A DNA stretch of 64,000 nucleotides, taken from Sorangium cellulosum (lineage in GTDB: Bacteria > Myxococcota_A > Polyangia > Polyangiales > Polyangiaceae). The stretch covers positions 5,455,001 through 5,519,000 of the forward strand of contig NZ_CP012673.1 of NCBI RefSeq assembly GCF_002950945.1. The letters are read 5' to 3'. Made by a program: the position numbers and the translations under genes. Positions 1 to 8,835 of the stretch are shown in pieces; positions within the stretch are counted from its first letter, which is position 1; every line of letters begins with the position of its first letter. Below the pieces are notes generated by a model. It was not told the DNA's origin. It saw only the letters and a program-made list of their open reading frames with translations, and did not search any database.

Positions 1-92
1 GGGATATCGCTCTTGCGGTCGCGCAGCGGGGGCACGCGAGCGGCGCGAAGGCCGGCTGAGCCGTCCGGCGGGGCGCCCCGGGAGGCGGGAAG

Positions 93-1127
93 TCAGGTGG
101 AAGTGCGGGTGCGCCGCCTTCCCGGCTTCCCGCCTTCCCGCTCGAGCGGGGCGCGGGAGGCGGCCTTCTCCGGGCCGCGCGCGCCGCCGAACCCGCGCCG
201 GCGCGGGGGCGCGGGATCCCGCAGCGCGGCGATGACGATCTCGCGGAAGCAGCGCGCGCCCTCGTCGAGGTGGGTTCGGTCGTGCCAGACGAGCTGGATC
301 CGGAAGGAGAACCCCGGCATCGGCGGCTCGACGATCGCGAGCGGGGCGAGGCGGAGGAGCGACTCGGCCATGCGGCGCGGCATGCCGGCGACGAGATCCG
401 TGCTCGCGGCGGCGACCGCGGCGGCGGTGAAGGTCGGGACGGTCATGGCGATGTCGCGGTGCAGGCCGTGGGCGGCGAGCTGGTCGTGGGCAGCCCGGTT
501 GCCGATGCCGCCCCGCCCGAGCGCGACGTGGATGTCGATGTGGCGCAGCGCATTGAACACCTCGCGTGTCATCGGGCGGCGGGCGCACGGGTGGCCGCGG
601 CGGACCACGAAGACGCTGTCCTGCTCGTAGAGGTCCGCGGCGTGGTGGCCGGGCGCGAGCGGGTGCGCGGGCGCGAGCGCCGCGTCGATCTCGCTGCCGG
701 CGAGGCCCCCGGCCGCCTCGAGGTGGTCGACGCTCGCGACGCGGAGGACCGCGCGCGGCATCTCCGCGGCGAAGGCCCGCGCGAGCGCCGGCAAGCTGCA
801 GATCTGGTCGACGTCGGAGCACGCGATCGCGAACGCGCGCGAGGTCGCCCGCGGGTCGAACGCGCGGTCCCCCTCGATGGCGCCGGCGATCTCGCCGAAC
901 GCCGCCCGGAGCCGCGGCGCGATCTGCTGGGCGCGGGGCGTCGCGACCAGGCCGCGCCCGCTCCGCACGACGAGCGGGTCGCCGAGCTGCGCGCGCAGCC
1001 GCGCGAGGGAGTTGCTCACCGCCGACGGCGTGACCCGGAGCCGCCGCGCCGCGCGCGCCGCGCTCCGCTCCTCGAGCACCGCGTGGAGCACGAGCAGGAG
1101 GTTGAGATCGAGCGCCGAGATGTTCAC
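93..1127 (-). CDS. LysR-family transcriptional regulator
   Basis: A 344-residue cytoplasmic transcription factor. The N-terminus (residues 4-65) is a classic LysR winged HTH: it opens with the D-L-N-L-L-L-V-L pattern, then has the recognition helix around TPSAVSNSLARLR and the RSGRGLVATPRA wing. Residues about 90-300 form the LysR substrate-binding (effector) domain, nearest in style to the NodD/PcpR-like branch. The start is GTG (complement of 1125-1127). The last ~35 residues are Pro/Arg-rich and probably disordered. It is divergent from the FAD monooxygenase at 1281, with palindromes between them, so the usual LysR arrangement of a regulator controlling the divergent enzyme gene is likely. 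The effector cannot be inferred. Confidence 0.93.
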   Translation of the reverse strand: MNISALDLNLLLVLHAVLEERSAARAARRLRVTPSAVSNSLARLRAQLGDPLVVRSGRGLVATPRAQQIAPRLRAAFGEIAGAIEGDRAFDPRATSRAFAIACSDVDQICSLPALARAFAAEMPRAVLRVASVDHLEAAGGLAGSEIDAALAPAHPLAPGHHAADLYEQDSVFVVRRGHPCARRPMTREVFNALRHIDIHVALGRGGIGNRAAHDQLAAHGLHRDIAMTVPTFTAAAVAAASTDLVAGMPRRMAESLLRLAPLAIVEPPMPGFSFRIQLVWHDRTHLDEGARCFREIVIAALRDPAPPRRRGFGGARGPEKAASRAPLEREGGKPGRRRTRTST

Positions 1128-1132
1128 CAGCG

Positions 1133-1176
1133 GTGATGATTATCATCACGAATCGTCACTGGCAATGAATGCCAGT
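1133..1176. promoter_or_regulatory. Two palindromes between lysR and monooxygenase genes
   Basis: GTGATGAT and ATCATCAC flank a single T (1133-1149), a perfect 8-bp inverted repeat starting 6 bp upstream of the lysR start. ACTGGCA and TGCCAGT separated by 5 bp (1158-1176) form a second perfect repeat, 9 bp further on. Both lie in the 153-bp divergent promoter region, where LysR regulators normally bind. Autoregulation through the first site is inferred from its position next to the lysR start. Confidence 0.6.
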
Positions 1177-1280
1177 CGCACCCATGCTGGCCCGGACATC
1201 GAGCTTGCGCGGCGCGTGTGGCTCACGCGGCGTGGGTGGTTCGCGCGGCTCACGGGACGGACAAGGGCGGAGGTGGCGGG

Positions 1281-2507
1281 ATGGCACAGCGAGGCGTGCG
1301 GCGGGCGGTCGTGATCGGCGGGGGCATCGCGGGGCCGGTGCTCGGGATGTTCCTGCGGCGCATCGGCGTGGAGGTGACGATCTTCGAGGCGCGCGCGGCG
1401 CCGGCGGAGCAGGAGGGCGCGTTCCTGGGCATCGCGCCGAACGGGATGAACGTGCTCGCCGAGCTGGGCATCGCGGGCGTGGTGGAGGCGCGCGGCGCGC
1501 CGTGTGCGGGCATGCGGTTCGAGAACGCGCGCGGCCGGCGCGTCGGCGTGATCGACCAGCGGGACGCGGCGCGGCGGTTCGGCGCGGGGCTCGTCATGAT
1601 CCGGCGCGGGGCGCTGCACGCCGCGCTCGCGGAGGAGGCGGCCCGGCGCGGCGTCGCGATCCGGTACGGCGCGCGGCTGGAGGACGTGGACGCATCGGAT
1701 CCTCGCGAGGTGGTCGCGCGGCTGCGCGGCGGCGATGAGGCGCGCGGCGACGTGCTCATCGGGTGCGACGGGTTCCGGTCGCGCACGCGGGTGAGCGCGC
1801 TGCCCGGCGCGCCCGAGCCGGGGTACACGGGGCTCATCGACTTCGGCGGCTTCGCGCGCTGCCCCGGCGCGCCCGTCGAGCCCGGCTGGAACGTGATGGT
1901 GTTCGGCCGGCGCGCGTTCTTCGGGGCGTTCGGGGCGCCGGGCGGCGAGGTGTGGTGGTTCCACAACAGCGGGGAGCCCGCGCCGGAGCCTGGCCGCGCC
2001 GCGCCGCCGGGGGCGCCGGGCGGCGCCGCGACCTCCGAGGCGCTCCGCGAGCGCATCCTCGCGCAGCATGAGGGGGATCCGGGCTGGATCGGGGACGTGG
2101 TGCGGGCGACGCCGGAGGTCCTCGGGCCGTGGCTGCTGCACGATATCCTGACGATGCCGCGCTGGCACGACGGCCGGGTCTGCCTGATCGGGGACGCGGC
2201 GCACGCGACGACGCCGCACGCGGGCCAGGGCGCCTCGCTCGCCATGGAGGACGGGATGCTCCTCGCGAGGTGCCTCCGGGACGAGCCCGAGCCGGAGCAG
2301 GCCTTCGCGGCGTTCGAGCGCCTGAGGCGGCCGCGCGTCGAGGCGATCGTGCGGCAGGCGCGCCGGCAGGGCAGCAACAAGGCCGTCTCCGGGCCGGTGG
2401 CGGGGTGGCTCCGCGACCGGGCGCTGCCGCTGTTTCTGAGGATCGGCGCGGCCGCGCAGGCGCGCGTGCACGCGTACCGGATCGACTGGGAGGAGCGGGC
2501 TGCCTGA
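1281..2507 (+). CDS. FAD-dependent monooxygenase (PHBH-type)
   Basis: A 408-residue flavoprotein of the p-hydroxybenzoate-hydroxylase-like class A monooxygenases (FAD_binding_3), which hydroxylate a substrate using NAD(P)H and O2. The Rossmann motif GGGIAG is at residues 13-18, and the second FAD motif GDAAHATTPHAGQG begins at residue 304, followed by the family's ASLAMEDG helix. An in-frame ATG exists 21 codons upstream, but the ATG at 1281 is preceded by GGAGG at 6-nt spacing and places the Rossmann strand at the normal distance from the N-terminus, so it is chosen. The gene stands alone, divergent from the LysR regulator. Substrate unknown. Confidence 0.92.
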   Translation: MAQRGVRRAVVIGGGIAGPVLGMFLRRIGVEVTIFEARAAPAEQEGAFLGIAPNGMNVLAELGIAGVVEARGAPCAGMRFENARGRRVGVIDQRDAARRFGAGLVMIRRGALHAALAEEAARRGVAIRYGARLEDVDASDPREVVARLRGGDEARGDVLIGCDGFRSRTRVSALPGAPEPGYTGLIDFGGFARCPGAPVEPGWNVMVFGRRAFFGAFGAPGGEVWWFHNSGEPAPEPGRAAPPGAPGGAATSEALRERILAQHEGDPGWIGDVVRATPEVLGPWLLHDILTMPRWHDGRVCLIGDAAHATTPHAGQGASLAMEDGMLLARCLRDEPEPEQAFAAFERLRRPRVEAIVRQARRQGSNKAVSGPVAGWLRDRALPLFLRIGAAAQARVHAYRIDWEERAA

Positions 2508-2544
2508 GGGCGGGTGCGCGGGGAGGGGAGGTGGGGAGCGTCGT

Positions 2545-2658
2545 TTACGGGAACCTGCCTCGCAGCGCCTCTTCGCGTCGAATCTCGACGACGAGGGGTC
2601 GGTTCATCCGGAGCAGCGCCACGGTGGCGCGTCCTGTCGGCGTCTTGCCGAGGAGCTC
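2545..2658 (-). pseudogene. Remnant of an HNH endonuclease C-terminus
   Basis: Immediately beyond the stop of the small gene at 2657-2890, one frame reads about 36 codons ending in TAA (2545-2547). They include ELLGKTPTGRATVALL and RMNRPLVVEIRREE. The pattern G-x-T-x-x-GRAT-x-x-x-L-x-MNRP is what I know from the C-terminal tail of a family of small HNH endonucleases whose genes often overlap a ~75-residue small ORF. The HNH catalytic part that should lie upstream is absent, replaced by the small gene, so this reads as a deletion remnant. Recognition is from memory of the family pattern, not a search. Confidence 0.45.
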
Positions 2659-2890
2659 ATCTCGCGGGCGTGGGCTCGTTCCGGGATGCGCGAAGCTGCA
2701 GCAAGATGAGCAGCTCGGTCAGGTCGACGAGCCCTTCAGCCTCCATGGCCTCATCCGCCGACAGCTTTTCCCCGCGATCCTGCTTGTCCAGAAGCGCCTG
2801 CAGCCGGCGATCGACCCCCTCCGGGAGACGGAGCTGGGCGAGGTCGGAGGGGAGCTCCACGTCGATGTGAACCGTCGCCGGGTTAGCCAT
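2657..2890 (-). CDS. Small conserved protein, partner of HNH-nuclease loci
   Basis: A 77-residue acidic protein starting at the ATG complementary to 2888-2890, with a GAGGAGC ribosome site just upstream. It carries the pattern V-x-LPSDLAQLRLPEGVDRRLQALLDKQD and a C-terminal leucine-rich helix (EGLVDLTELLILLQLRA). Similar small proteins often precede and overlap HNH endonuclease genes, and here the overlapping downstream frame contains only an HNH tail remnant. Role unproven: an antitoxin-like or accessory function is possible but inferred only from the pairing. It is divergent from the large helicase gene at 2975. Confidence 0.7.
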   Translation of the reverse strand: MANPATVHIDVELPSDLAQLRLPEGVDRRLQALLDKQDRGEKLSADEAMEAEGLVDLTELLILLQLRASRNEPTPAR

Positions 2891-2974
2891 GGTCGAGCTC
2901 CTCGGGAACGTAGCAGGTACGGGGGCGGCGACCAGAGGACACGCCGTTCCTGTCCGAAGTACCATCCCCGGCCG

Positions 2975-5900
2975 GTGGCTTCCCCGTTCCTCGAGGCGCC
3001 CGAGTCGTCCTGGGTCGCGAGCAACTCCCTTGCGTTTGCCTTGCGCGACCGCTTCCCGGTGAGCCTCGGCCACACGCTCGTCATCCCGCGCCGCGTCGTC
3101 GCGACGTGGTTCGAGGCCAGCGCTGAAGAGCGGATCGCCCTTTTCGATCTCGTCGACGTGGTCAAGCGGCAGCTCGACGAAGAGCTCCGGCCCGACGGCT
3201 ACAACATCGGCATCAACGCCGGCGAGGCCGCGGGGCAGACCGTGATGCACCTGCACGTCCACGTGATCCCCCGCTTCCGCGGCGACGTGGACGACCCGCG
3301 CGGCGGCGTGCGCCACGTGATCCCCGGCCGAGGGAACTACCTCGCGGGGAGGCCCGCTCCCCTCGCGACGGGCGGGACCGACGACCCGTTCCTGCGCCAC
3401 ATCGCCCCGATCTTCGCGCGCGCGACGGACGTCGCCATCCTCTCGGCCTTCGTTCAGGAGAGCGGGCTGCGCGTGCTCGAGCGTCACGTGTTCGCGGCCC
3501 TCGCGCGCGGCGCGCGCATCCGTCTCATCACCGGCGATTACCTCCACATCACCCAGGCCAGGGCGCTCCTCTCCCTGCTCGACTGGGCGGGCGGGAGCGC
3601 CGCGCTGGCCGAGGTCGACGGACCCCGGGGGAGCTTCGAGGCGCGCGTGGTCGAGGTCGCGACGCTGCCCGGCGAGACGCGCTCGTTCCACCCGAAGTCG
3701 TGGCGCTTCGAGGGCCCGCGCTTCGGGGCCGCATTCGTCGGGTCGAGCAACATCTCGCACGCCGCGCTCCGCACCGGCGTCGAGTGGAACCTCCGCGTGG
3801 ACCGCCACCGCGATCCCGAGGCGTACCGGGCTGCCGCCGATGCGTTCGAGCGCTGGTGGTCGCGCGCCCTCCCGCTCACGGCCGACTGGGTGGAACGCTA
3901 CGACCGCCGCGCCCGGCAGGCCTCCGCAGCCTTGCCACCCGGCGAGGACGACGCCGAGCCGATCGCGCCGCTTCCGGCGCCGCACGCGGTCCAGCGCGAG
4001 GCGCTCGCGGCCCTCCAGCGGAGCCGCGCGGAGGAGGGCCGCCGCCGCGCGCTCGTGGTGCTCGCCACCGGGCTCGGGAAGACGTACCTCGCCGCGCTCG
4101 ACGTCGCCGCCTGGGCCGAGCAAGAGGGCCGCCTGCCGCGCGTGCTCCTGCTCGCCCACCGCGAGGAGCTCCTCTTCCAGGCGGCAAAGACCTTCCGCCG
4201 CCTGCTGCACGACCGCGCGGCGCGCTTCAGCTGGTGCGCCGGGGACGCCGCCGAGCTCGACGGCGACGTGGTCTTCGCCTCGGTGCAGAAGCTGTCCCGC
4301 CCCGAGCACCTCGCGCGCCTCGCCCCCGGGCGCTTCGATTACGCCATCGTCGATGAGGTCCACCACGGCACCGCGCCGACCTACCGCGCCATCCTCGACC
4401 GCCTCGATCCGGGCTTCCTGCTCGGTCTGACCGCCACGCCCGAGCGCGCGGACGGCGCGGACGTCGCCGGGCTGTTCGACGATCACGTGGCCTACCGCGC
4501 GGACGTCGGCGAGGGCATCGAGCGGGGGCTGCTCGTCCCGTTCGCCTATTTCGGCCTCAGGGACGAGACCGATTATCGAAAGGTCACGTTCAAGGACCGC
4601 AGGTTCGACCCGGCCGAGCTGGAGAAGGCGATCGACAACGAGCGGCGCCTCGAGCAGATGTGGCGGGCGTGGCAGGAGCACCCCGGGGCGCGCACGCTCG
4701 TCTTCTGCTGCTCGATCCGGCATGCGCACCATGCTTGCGACTTCTTCGCGAGGCGAGGTGTGCGCGTCGCCGCGGTCCATTCAGGCCCGGAGTCGGCGCC
4801 CCGCGAGGACGCGCTCGATGACCTCCGCGCCGGGAAGCTCGACGCGCTCTGCGCGGTCGACCTCTTCAACGAGGGCGTCGACGTGCCGGCCGTCGACCGC
4901 GTGGTGATGCTGCGCCCGACGGAGTCGCCGGTCGTCTTTCTCCAGCAGCTCGGCCGCGGGCTGCGCACCGCGGACGGCAAGGCGCGCCTCATCGTGCTCG
5001 ATTTCGTGGGCAATCATCGCGTGTTCCTCGACCGCGTGCGGACGCTCGTCTCTCTGGGACCGGAGCCGGCCGATCTGCGGGACTTCCTGGGAGGCGTCCG
5101 CGCCGCGCGCCTGCCGCCGGGCTGCTCGGTGGAGCTCGAGCTCGACGCCAAGGATCTCCTGTTCAGCCTGCTCCGTGCGCGGGGCAAGAGCGAGGTGGAG
5201 CGCGCCTACCGCGATCTGCGCGACGCGCGCGGCGAGCGCCCGACGGCGGGCGAGCTCCACCGGGTGGGGTACCGGCCTTCCACGCTGCGGTCGGCCCACG
5301 AGGGCTGGTTCGATTTCGTGGCCGCCGAGGGGGATCTGAGCGCGCCGGAGCGCCGGGTCCTCAGCGCCGCCGGCGCGTGGCTCCGGGAGCTGGAGACCAC
5401 GCCGATGAGCAAGTGTTACAAGATGGTCACGCTCGAAGCGATGCTCGAGGCCGGCGCGCTCTTCGAGGGGATATCGATCGGGGAGCTCGCGCAGCGAAGC
5501 CACGCCCTCCTCGCCCGGTCGCCGGAGCTCTTCCGCGATCTCGACGACGTGGCCTCGCTCGGCGGGGACCGGGCGTTCGATCCGCACCGGTTCGTGGGTT
5601 ACTGGAAGATCAACCCCATCGCCGCGTGGACCGGGGGACCCGGGCGGCGCTGGTTCGCGCTCGACGGCGAGCGGCTCGTCTCGAAGCTGTCGTGTCCTCC
5701 CGGCGACGAAGAGGTGTTCGCCGAGATGACCCGGGAGCTCGTCGATTACCGGCTCGCCATGTACCGTGCGCGCCGCCGCGAGGAGGGCTCCGGCGCGTCG
5801 TTCTCGGCCAAGGTGACGTGGAATCAGCGCGATCCCATCCTCAAGCTGCCATCGCGGAGCGTGCGGAGCGATCTTCCCTCGGGGAACACGGACGTTCGCC

Positions 5901-6865
5901 TGCGGGGCGGCGAGGTGTGGCGCTTTCGCTTCATGAAGGAGTTCTGCAACGTCGCTCACCGCGTGGGCTCACAGCGCAACCAGCTTCCGGATCTGCTGCG
6001 CGGCTGGTTCGGCCCGGCGGCCGGCCGCCCTGGAACGGCGTTCCACGTTCGCTTCGTCCGCTCGCCCGACGGCCTCTGGGCCGAGCCGGAGAGCCTCGAG
6101 GGCGCCTCCACGGCGCCGCGAGGTGGGGTCGTCGCGTTCCCCGACCTGCGCGCCGCGGCCGGTGCGGCGGGCGCGCCAGCGGCGCTCTCGCCGCAGGCCG
6201 AGGTGGTGCGGCTCCCGATCGCGGCGTGCGGGGAGGGGATCTTCGCGGTGCGCGCGGCGGGCGACTCGATGGATGGCGGAAAGCGGCCCATCCGCGACGG
6301 CGACTGGCTGATCATGCGGTTTGCCCGCGGCGCCTCGTGCGAGGCGCTCGACGGCAAGGTGGCCCTGGTGCAGATCCCCGATCGCGATCTCGGGTTTGCC
6401 TACCAGATCAAGCGGGTCGTGCGCGACGGGGCGCGGTGGCGGCTCCGGTCGGACAACCCTGAAGGGCCGACGTTCGAGGCCACGGCCGAGACGGTGCCGA
6501 TCGCGACGTTGCTCGAGGTCGTCCGGCCCGAGGACATCGGGCCGAGCCCGGGCGAGCGCTTCGAGGACGACGAGGCCGCAGCGCGCGCGTTCGGCCTGGA
6601 GGAGCCGCCGCGGACCGGCCGCGTCGGGGGGCACCTCTTCTTCTGCATCGAGGCCCCTGGGGCCCTGGTGGCGCCGGATCGCATCCGATGGCCGATCCAC
6701 GATCGCCGCCCGGGAGAGACCGCCTTCGTCCTCGCGCGGCCTCCTGGCGAATCGACCTGGCGATACCTGGGCGTGGCGAGATACCTCGACCGCGAGGGGC
6801 TATGGGCCTGTCCGGGGAGCGATTACGCCGCGTACCGCGCCCTGGGTCATGGTCGCCCGCGATGA
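2975..6865 (+). CDS. HIT-PLD-SF2 helicase-DUF3427-S24 fusion protein
   Basis: A 1,296-residue multidomain protein. Domains in order: a HIT (histidine triad) domain with HLHVHV at residues 92-97; a phospholipase D-like nuclease half-site with HPK at 239-241 followed by GSSN; an SF2 helicase with Walker A ATGLGKT (~364), DEVHH (~459), LTATP and the QQLGRGLR arginine-finger motif (~656); a DUF3427-type C-terminal helicase extension; then an S24/LexA-like domain with Ser1098 (GDSM) and Lys1146 (IKR) as the likely catalytic dyad; and a ~110-residue tail. GTG 2975 is chosen because HIT homology begins immediately after it; the frame is open far upstream without homology. Cores combining PLD, SF2 helicase and DUF3427 are familiar from defence-associated genes, so nucleic-acid surveillance is a reasonable inference. 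It is not in an operon. Confidence 0.92.
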   Translation: MASPFLEAPESSWVASNSLAFALRDRFPVSLGHTLVIPRRVVATWFEASAEERIALFDLVDVVKRQLDEELRPDGYNIGINAGEAAGQTVMHLHVHVIPRFRGDVDDPRGGVRHVIPGRGNYLAGRPAPLATGGTDDPFLRHIAPIFARATDVAILSAFVQESGLRVLERHVFAALARGARIRLITGDYLHITQARALLSLLDWAGGSAALAEVDGPRGSFEARVVEVATLPGETRSFHPKSWRFEGPRFGAAFVGSSNISHAALRTGVEWNLRVDRHRDPEAYRAAADAFERWWSRALPLTADWVERYDRRARQASAALPPGEDDAEPIAPLPAPHAVQREALAALQRSRAEEGRRRALVVLATGLGKTYLAALDVAAWAEQEGRLPRVLLLAHREELLFQAAKTFRRLLHDRAARFSWCAGDAAELDGDVVFASVQKLSRPEHLARLAPGRFDYAIVDEVHHGTAPTYRAILDRLDPGFLLGLTATPERADGADVAGLFDDHVAYRADVGEGIERGLLVPFAYFGLRDETDYRKVTFKDRRFDPAELEKAIDNERRLEQMWRAWQEHPGARTLVFCCSIRHAHHACDFFARRGVRVAAVHSGPESAPREDALDDLRAGKLDALCAVDLFNEGVDVPAVDRVVMLRPTESPVVFLQQLGRGLRTADGKARLIVLDFVGNHRVFLDRVRTLVSLGPEPADLRDFLGGVRAARLPPGCSVELELDAKDLLFSLLRARGKSEVERAYRDLRDARGERPTAGELHRVGYRPSTLRSAHEGWFDFVAAEGDLSAPERRVLSAAGAWLRELETTPMSKCYKMVTLEAMLEAGALFEGISIGELAQRSHALLARSPELFRDLDDVASLGGDRAFDPHRFVGYWKINPIAAWTGGPGRRWFALDGERLVSKLSCPPGDEEVFAEMTRELVDYRLAMYRARRREEGSGASFSAKVTWNQRDPILKLPSRSVRSDLPSGNTDVRLRGGEVWRFRFMKEFCNVAHRVGSQRNQLPDLLRGWFGPAAGRPGTAFHVRFVRSPDGLWAEPESLEGASTAPRGGVVAFPDLRAAAGAAGAPAALSPQAEVVRLPIAACGEGIFAVRAAGDSMDGGKRPIRDGDWLIMRFARGASCEALDGKVALVQIPDRDLGFAYQIKRVVRDGARWRLRSDNPEGPTFEATAETVPIATLLEVVRPEDIGPSPGERFEDDEAAARAFGLEEPPRTGRVGGHLFFCIEAPGALVAPDRIRWPIHDRRPGETAFVLARPPGESTWRYLGVARYLDREGLWACPGSDYAAYRALGHGRPR

Positions 6866-7087
6866 GGTCCGGAAGAACGGCGGGTTGCTCGACGAACAAC
6901 GGGTCAACCGCCTGCGGTACCTGGAGGGGACACCCAGGGGGGCGACGCGGTGGATCGATACGGGGTGGGCGCTCTTGCTCGCCGCAGAAGGTGTTGCCGC
7001 TGGCGATGGATGACGGCGCGGCCCTAGCTGTCTCCCACGCTGCGTGCTCTCGTGGGATCCAGCGCGGCGCAGCGCTCGGTCCGCCCA

Positions 7088-7507
7088 TCAGTTCTCGTCG
7101 TCGGACTGGACGACGTTGTGGGGCACGCCCATGGCGACGGGGCCCAGCCCCTTGCCCTTGAACCGGTTGTGCCACAGGCTCTGGCCGGCGAGCGAGAAAC
7201 ACTCGATCTCGCCCTGCTTCGCGACGAAGAGCCGGTGACCCTCCAGCAGGAGCGTGGCGCGCCCGAGCACGATCGTCTTGGCATGCCAGAGCAGCTCGCC
7301 CGTCGGGTAACGCAGGCAGGCGACGGTGCTGAAGGACGCGGCATAGATCACCTCGGGCGTGATCAGGAGCGCCGTCGAGGCGCCGGTACCGGAATCCAGC
7401 TTGTGTTCCCAGATCACCTGCCCGGTGACCGGATCCACGCCGAAGATCTGACCGACGAACGCCGCGACCACCACCGGCGGCGCCGCGATCTCCCGATACT
7501 GGCTCAT
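7088..7507 (-). CDS. PQQ-like beta-propeller fragment protein
   Basis: A 139-residue protein with about three blades of a PQQ-binding-like propeller (repeats ending GQVIWEHKL, GELLWHAKT and GQSLWHNRF, each with the G-x-x-x-W signature). A full propeller needs six to eight blades, so this is either a partial domain that oligomerises or a small cytoplasmic scaffold. There is no signal peptide. The ATG start has GGGAG at 7-nt spacing. The preceding interval 6866-7087 holds no gene I can support. Confidence 0.8.
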   Translation of the reverse strand: MSQYREIAAPPVVVAAFVGQIFGVDPVTGQVIWEHKLDSGTGASTALLITPEVIYAASFSTVACLRYPTGELLWHAKTIVLGRATLLLEGHRLFVAKQGEIECFSLAGQSLWHNRFKGKGLGPVAMGVPHNVVQSDDEN

Positions 7508-7836
7508 CTCTGCATCTCCCGTCCTGTGGATCCGAAGCGCATATCAGCGAGACCGCACCGCCGCAAGAAAAGCGCCTGCGCAAGAGGAGCTACACGGGGT
7601 CCGCCGCCTCCGGCTTGACATACATGAACGTTCTGGCGTTTCCTACCGCGGACGGCAGCGCTCCCCTGCCGCGGCAGCGCCTCTCGCGATGGTCGACCCC
7701 CGTACGGGTGCCCTGGACCCTCTCCGGTAGCTCACCCCATGACACATCCCTGGCTCTGGAGATGGCCGCTCTCGGACGTCGGCTACGGACGGATCTGCCC
7801 TGTGCGTGTACAGCAGTTCTTGCAGGACTCCCTGTT
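7508..7836. other. Intergenic region without a recognisable gene
   Basis: This spans the divergent starts of the PQQ-like gene and the lipoprotein at 7837. A TTGACA hexamer at 7615-7620 is a possible -35 box for the plus strand, but no good -10 follows at normal spacing. A frame is open across it, but it is low-complexity and lacks homology or codon bias, so it is not called. Confidence 0.4.
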
Positions 7837-8703
7837 TTGAAGCGCGCCTTCGCCCCGGTCGTCTGCGCCGCGTTCGCGGCGGCGCTCGCAGGAGGTCAGC
7901 TGGGTTGCCATCGAGAGCGCCTGCCTCGAGGCAGCGGCGCGACGGGCGCGCTGACCGCGTCGGCCAGCGCGCCGATCCCGACGGCAGCGCCTGCTTCACC
8001 CGACGGCAGCGCTCCCGGGGCAGGGGAGGGCCTCGCCGACGGCGATACCTCGCGCCCGGGCATCGCTGGATCTCCTCACGTGGGATCGCCGCCTCCGCCG
8101 GCCGCTGGCGCGGCTCCGGCTCCGCCCGCCGCCGGGACGACCACCGGTCCGAGCGCGCCGGTGGACAGCCCGTTCGACCAGGAGGCCTGGCTGAACGCGC
8201 GCGGTGTCGCGTGGCGCCCGGACGCGTCGTGCTGGTCGACCCTCGCCACGAACCCGCCGCAGCGCATCAACCTGTGCACATGCCGCAACGCGCTTTCCCT
8301 CCCCGAGATCGAGCTGCTGGTGTGCTCGCGTGGGCGAGAGCAGGAGTCCGGAGCGGTGCCCTTCGTGACGCACACCGTCCTTTATGCGCCGCGAGGCGGC
8401 GCGCTCCACGTGGTGCTCGACGCGCCGACCGGCGCCTCGCTCGATGAATGCGCGCCGGGAACCCCGATTCCCTGCGCGGTGGCGCTCACGCTCCGGGTCG
8501 AGGGCGGCGCGATCCACCTCGAGGACACAGCGGGGACGCCATCCGCGTGCGACGACCCGTGGATCGCCGGGAATAAAGCCCTCCCGGTCGGCTCCTCCTG
8601 GAACAACACTTCTGCGCAGCACGTGCGCGGCACGTACCGGCGCGTCTGCGCCTCCCGCGGCCAGTACGTCTGGCAACGCGGCGCGCTCCGCCGCGCGCCG
8701 TGA
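7837..8703 (+). CDS. Putative secreted or lipid-anchored Cys protein, unknown
   Basis: I do not recognise this family. From the TTG at 7837, which has AGGA about 10 nt upstream, the product is 288 residues and begins with KRAFAPVVC and a hydrophobic stretch ending GGQLGC, a plausible but non-canonical lipobox. A Pro/Ala/Gly-rich linker of ~85 residues follows, then a globular domain with seven or more cysteines (SCW, LCTCRN, LLVCSR, DECAP, IPCAVA, SACDDPW, RVCASRG), suggesting disulfides and an envelope location. The frame is open further upstream to 7615, but the signal-like segment argues for the internal start. Confidence 0.65.
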   Translation: MKRAFAPVVCAAFAAALAGGQLGCHRERLPRGSGATGALTASASAPIPTAAPASPDGSAPGAGEGLADGDTSRPGIAGSPHVGSPPPPAAGAAPAPPAAGTTTGPSAPVDSPFDQEAWLNARGVAWRPDASCWSTLATNPPQRINLCTCRNALSLPEIELLVCSRGREQESGAVPFVTHTVLYAPRGGALHVVLDAPTGASLDECAPGTPIPCAVALTLRVEGGAIHLEDTAGTPSACDDPWIAGNKALPVGSSWNNTSAQHVRGTYRRVCASRGQYVWQRGALRRAP

Positions 8704-8835
8704 GGCGCCGAGAGCAGCTCGCGACGCACCTGCCGTTCCTGCGCCCGGCTCATCTGGCGCCCGGCGGCCGCGGGTCGCGCTCCTCGACGGCGCCGTTCCC
8801 TCGCGCCACCTCGATGACGCCCGCGGTCACTGCGG

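Noticed and set aside
2657-4780. A 707-codon open frame opposite the helicase gene
   Set aside because: Only its last 77 codons are a plausible small protein; the rest is the GC-driven mirror of the helicase frame.
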